Below are positions 47,664 to 47,949 of a DNA stretch of 47,949 nucleotides, piece by piece. The stretch is from assembly GCA_022750375.1 (NCBI GenBank), contig JAKIVU010000006.1:8553-56501 (forward strand), written 5' to 3'. This stretch comes from Thermoplasmata archaeon (GTDB lineage Archaea > Thermoplasmatota > Thermoplasmata > Lutacidiplasmatales > UBA184). Made by a program: the position numbers and the translations under genes. The notes beneath the pieces were generated by a model. It worked only from the letters and a program-made list of their open reading frames with translations, did not search any database and was not told the origin of the DNA. Each line of letters starts with the position of its first letter. Position 1 is the first letter of the stretch.

Positions 47664-47949
47664 GTGGTCGATGTCACGACGCTGTCCGACGCGCTGTCGG
47701 CGGTGGGCCATCCGGGGCTCGCCTCGTCCCGGCGCCCGGTGCTGCGGAGCTCAGACGCGATCCTCATCACGCTCGCCACGCTGGACCGGGAAGGGAACCC
47801 CGTCTGGCACGGGATATGGATCGACCCCAAGGGGGTACGACCGCTGGGACCGAGCATCTCGTCCAGCCTGCTGAGCGGGGGAACGAAGGTCGCGCCGGCC
47901 ACGGTCGGGCTCGTGGACCTCGTACAAGCGGCGTACCGCTCGTACGTGG
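47664..47949 (+). CDS. hypothetical protein, truncated by window edge
   Basis: GTG-initiated open frame VVDVTTLSDALSAVGHPGLASSRRPVLRSSDAILITLATLDREGNPVWHGIWIDPKGVRPLGPSISSSLL... to the window end. Confidence 0.5.
   Translation, partial: MVDVTTLSDALSAVGHPGLASSRRPVLRSSDAILITLATLDREGNPVWHGIWIDPKGVRPLGPSISSSLLSGGTKVAPATVGLVDLVQAAYRSYV

Overview
The window is about 48 kb of high-GC, densely coding DNA. It looks archaeal, most likely Thermoplasmatota or a related euryarchaeal lineage. The assignment rests on RpoF (Rpb4), L21e, Pus10, DUF655, Dim1/KsgA, NAC, Dph2, PAC2, DUF131, XerA, an archaeal-type MetRS and a bacterial-type GyrB. I recognise about 45 coding genes and two tRNAs: Cys(GCA) on + and Val(CAC) on -. 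I see no rRNA, CRISPR array, IS element or prophage. The long extra ORFs in the supplied track are mostly antisense or out-of-frame shadows of real genes. Main points for a second look: (1) a protein with four CBS repeats and a C-terminal region resembling the HPF/RaiA ribosome-hibernation fold, overlapping the NAC gene; (2) methionyl-tRNA synthetase, whose catalytic HIGH motif lies upstream of any in-frame ATG/GTG/TTG; (3) an M3-like peptidase with about 100 coding-looking N-terminal residues and no canonical start; (4) a recurring TATA-like element about 26-34 nt upstream of starts, suggesting leaderless or near-leaderless transcripts and useful for start correction; (5) an SQD1/Agl3-type UDP-sulfoquinovose synthase near two tandem GT4 glycosyltransferases; (6) a small accessory patch (about 21.8-24.9 kb) with a Cys-rich microprotein, an apparently frame-split pilin-like secreted protein and an HNH nuclease. 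All calls are from reading the sequence; no database search was run.
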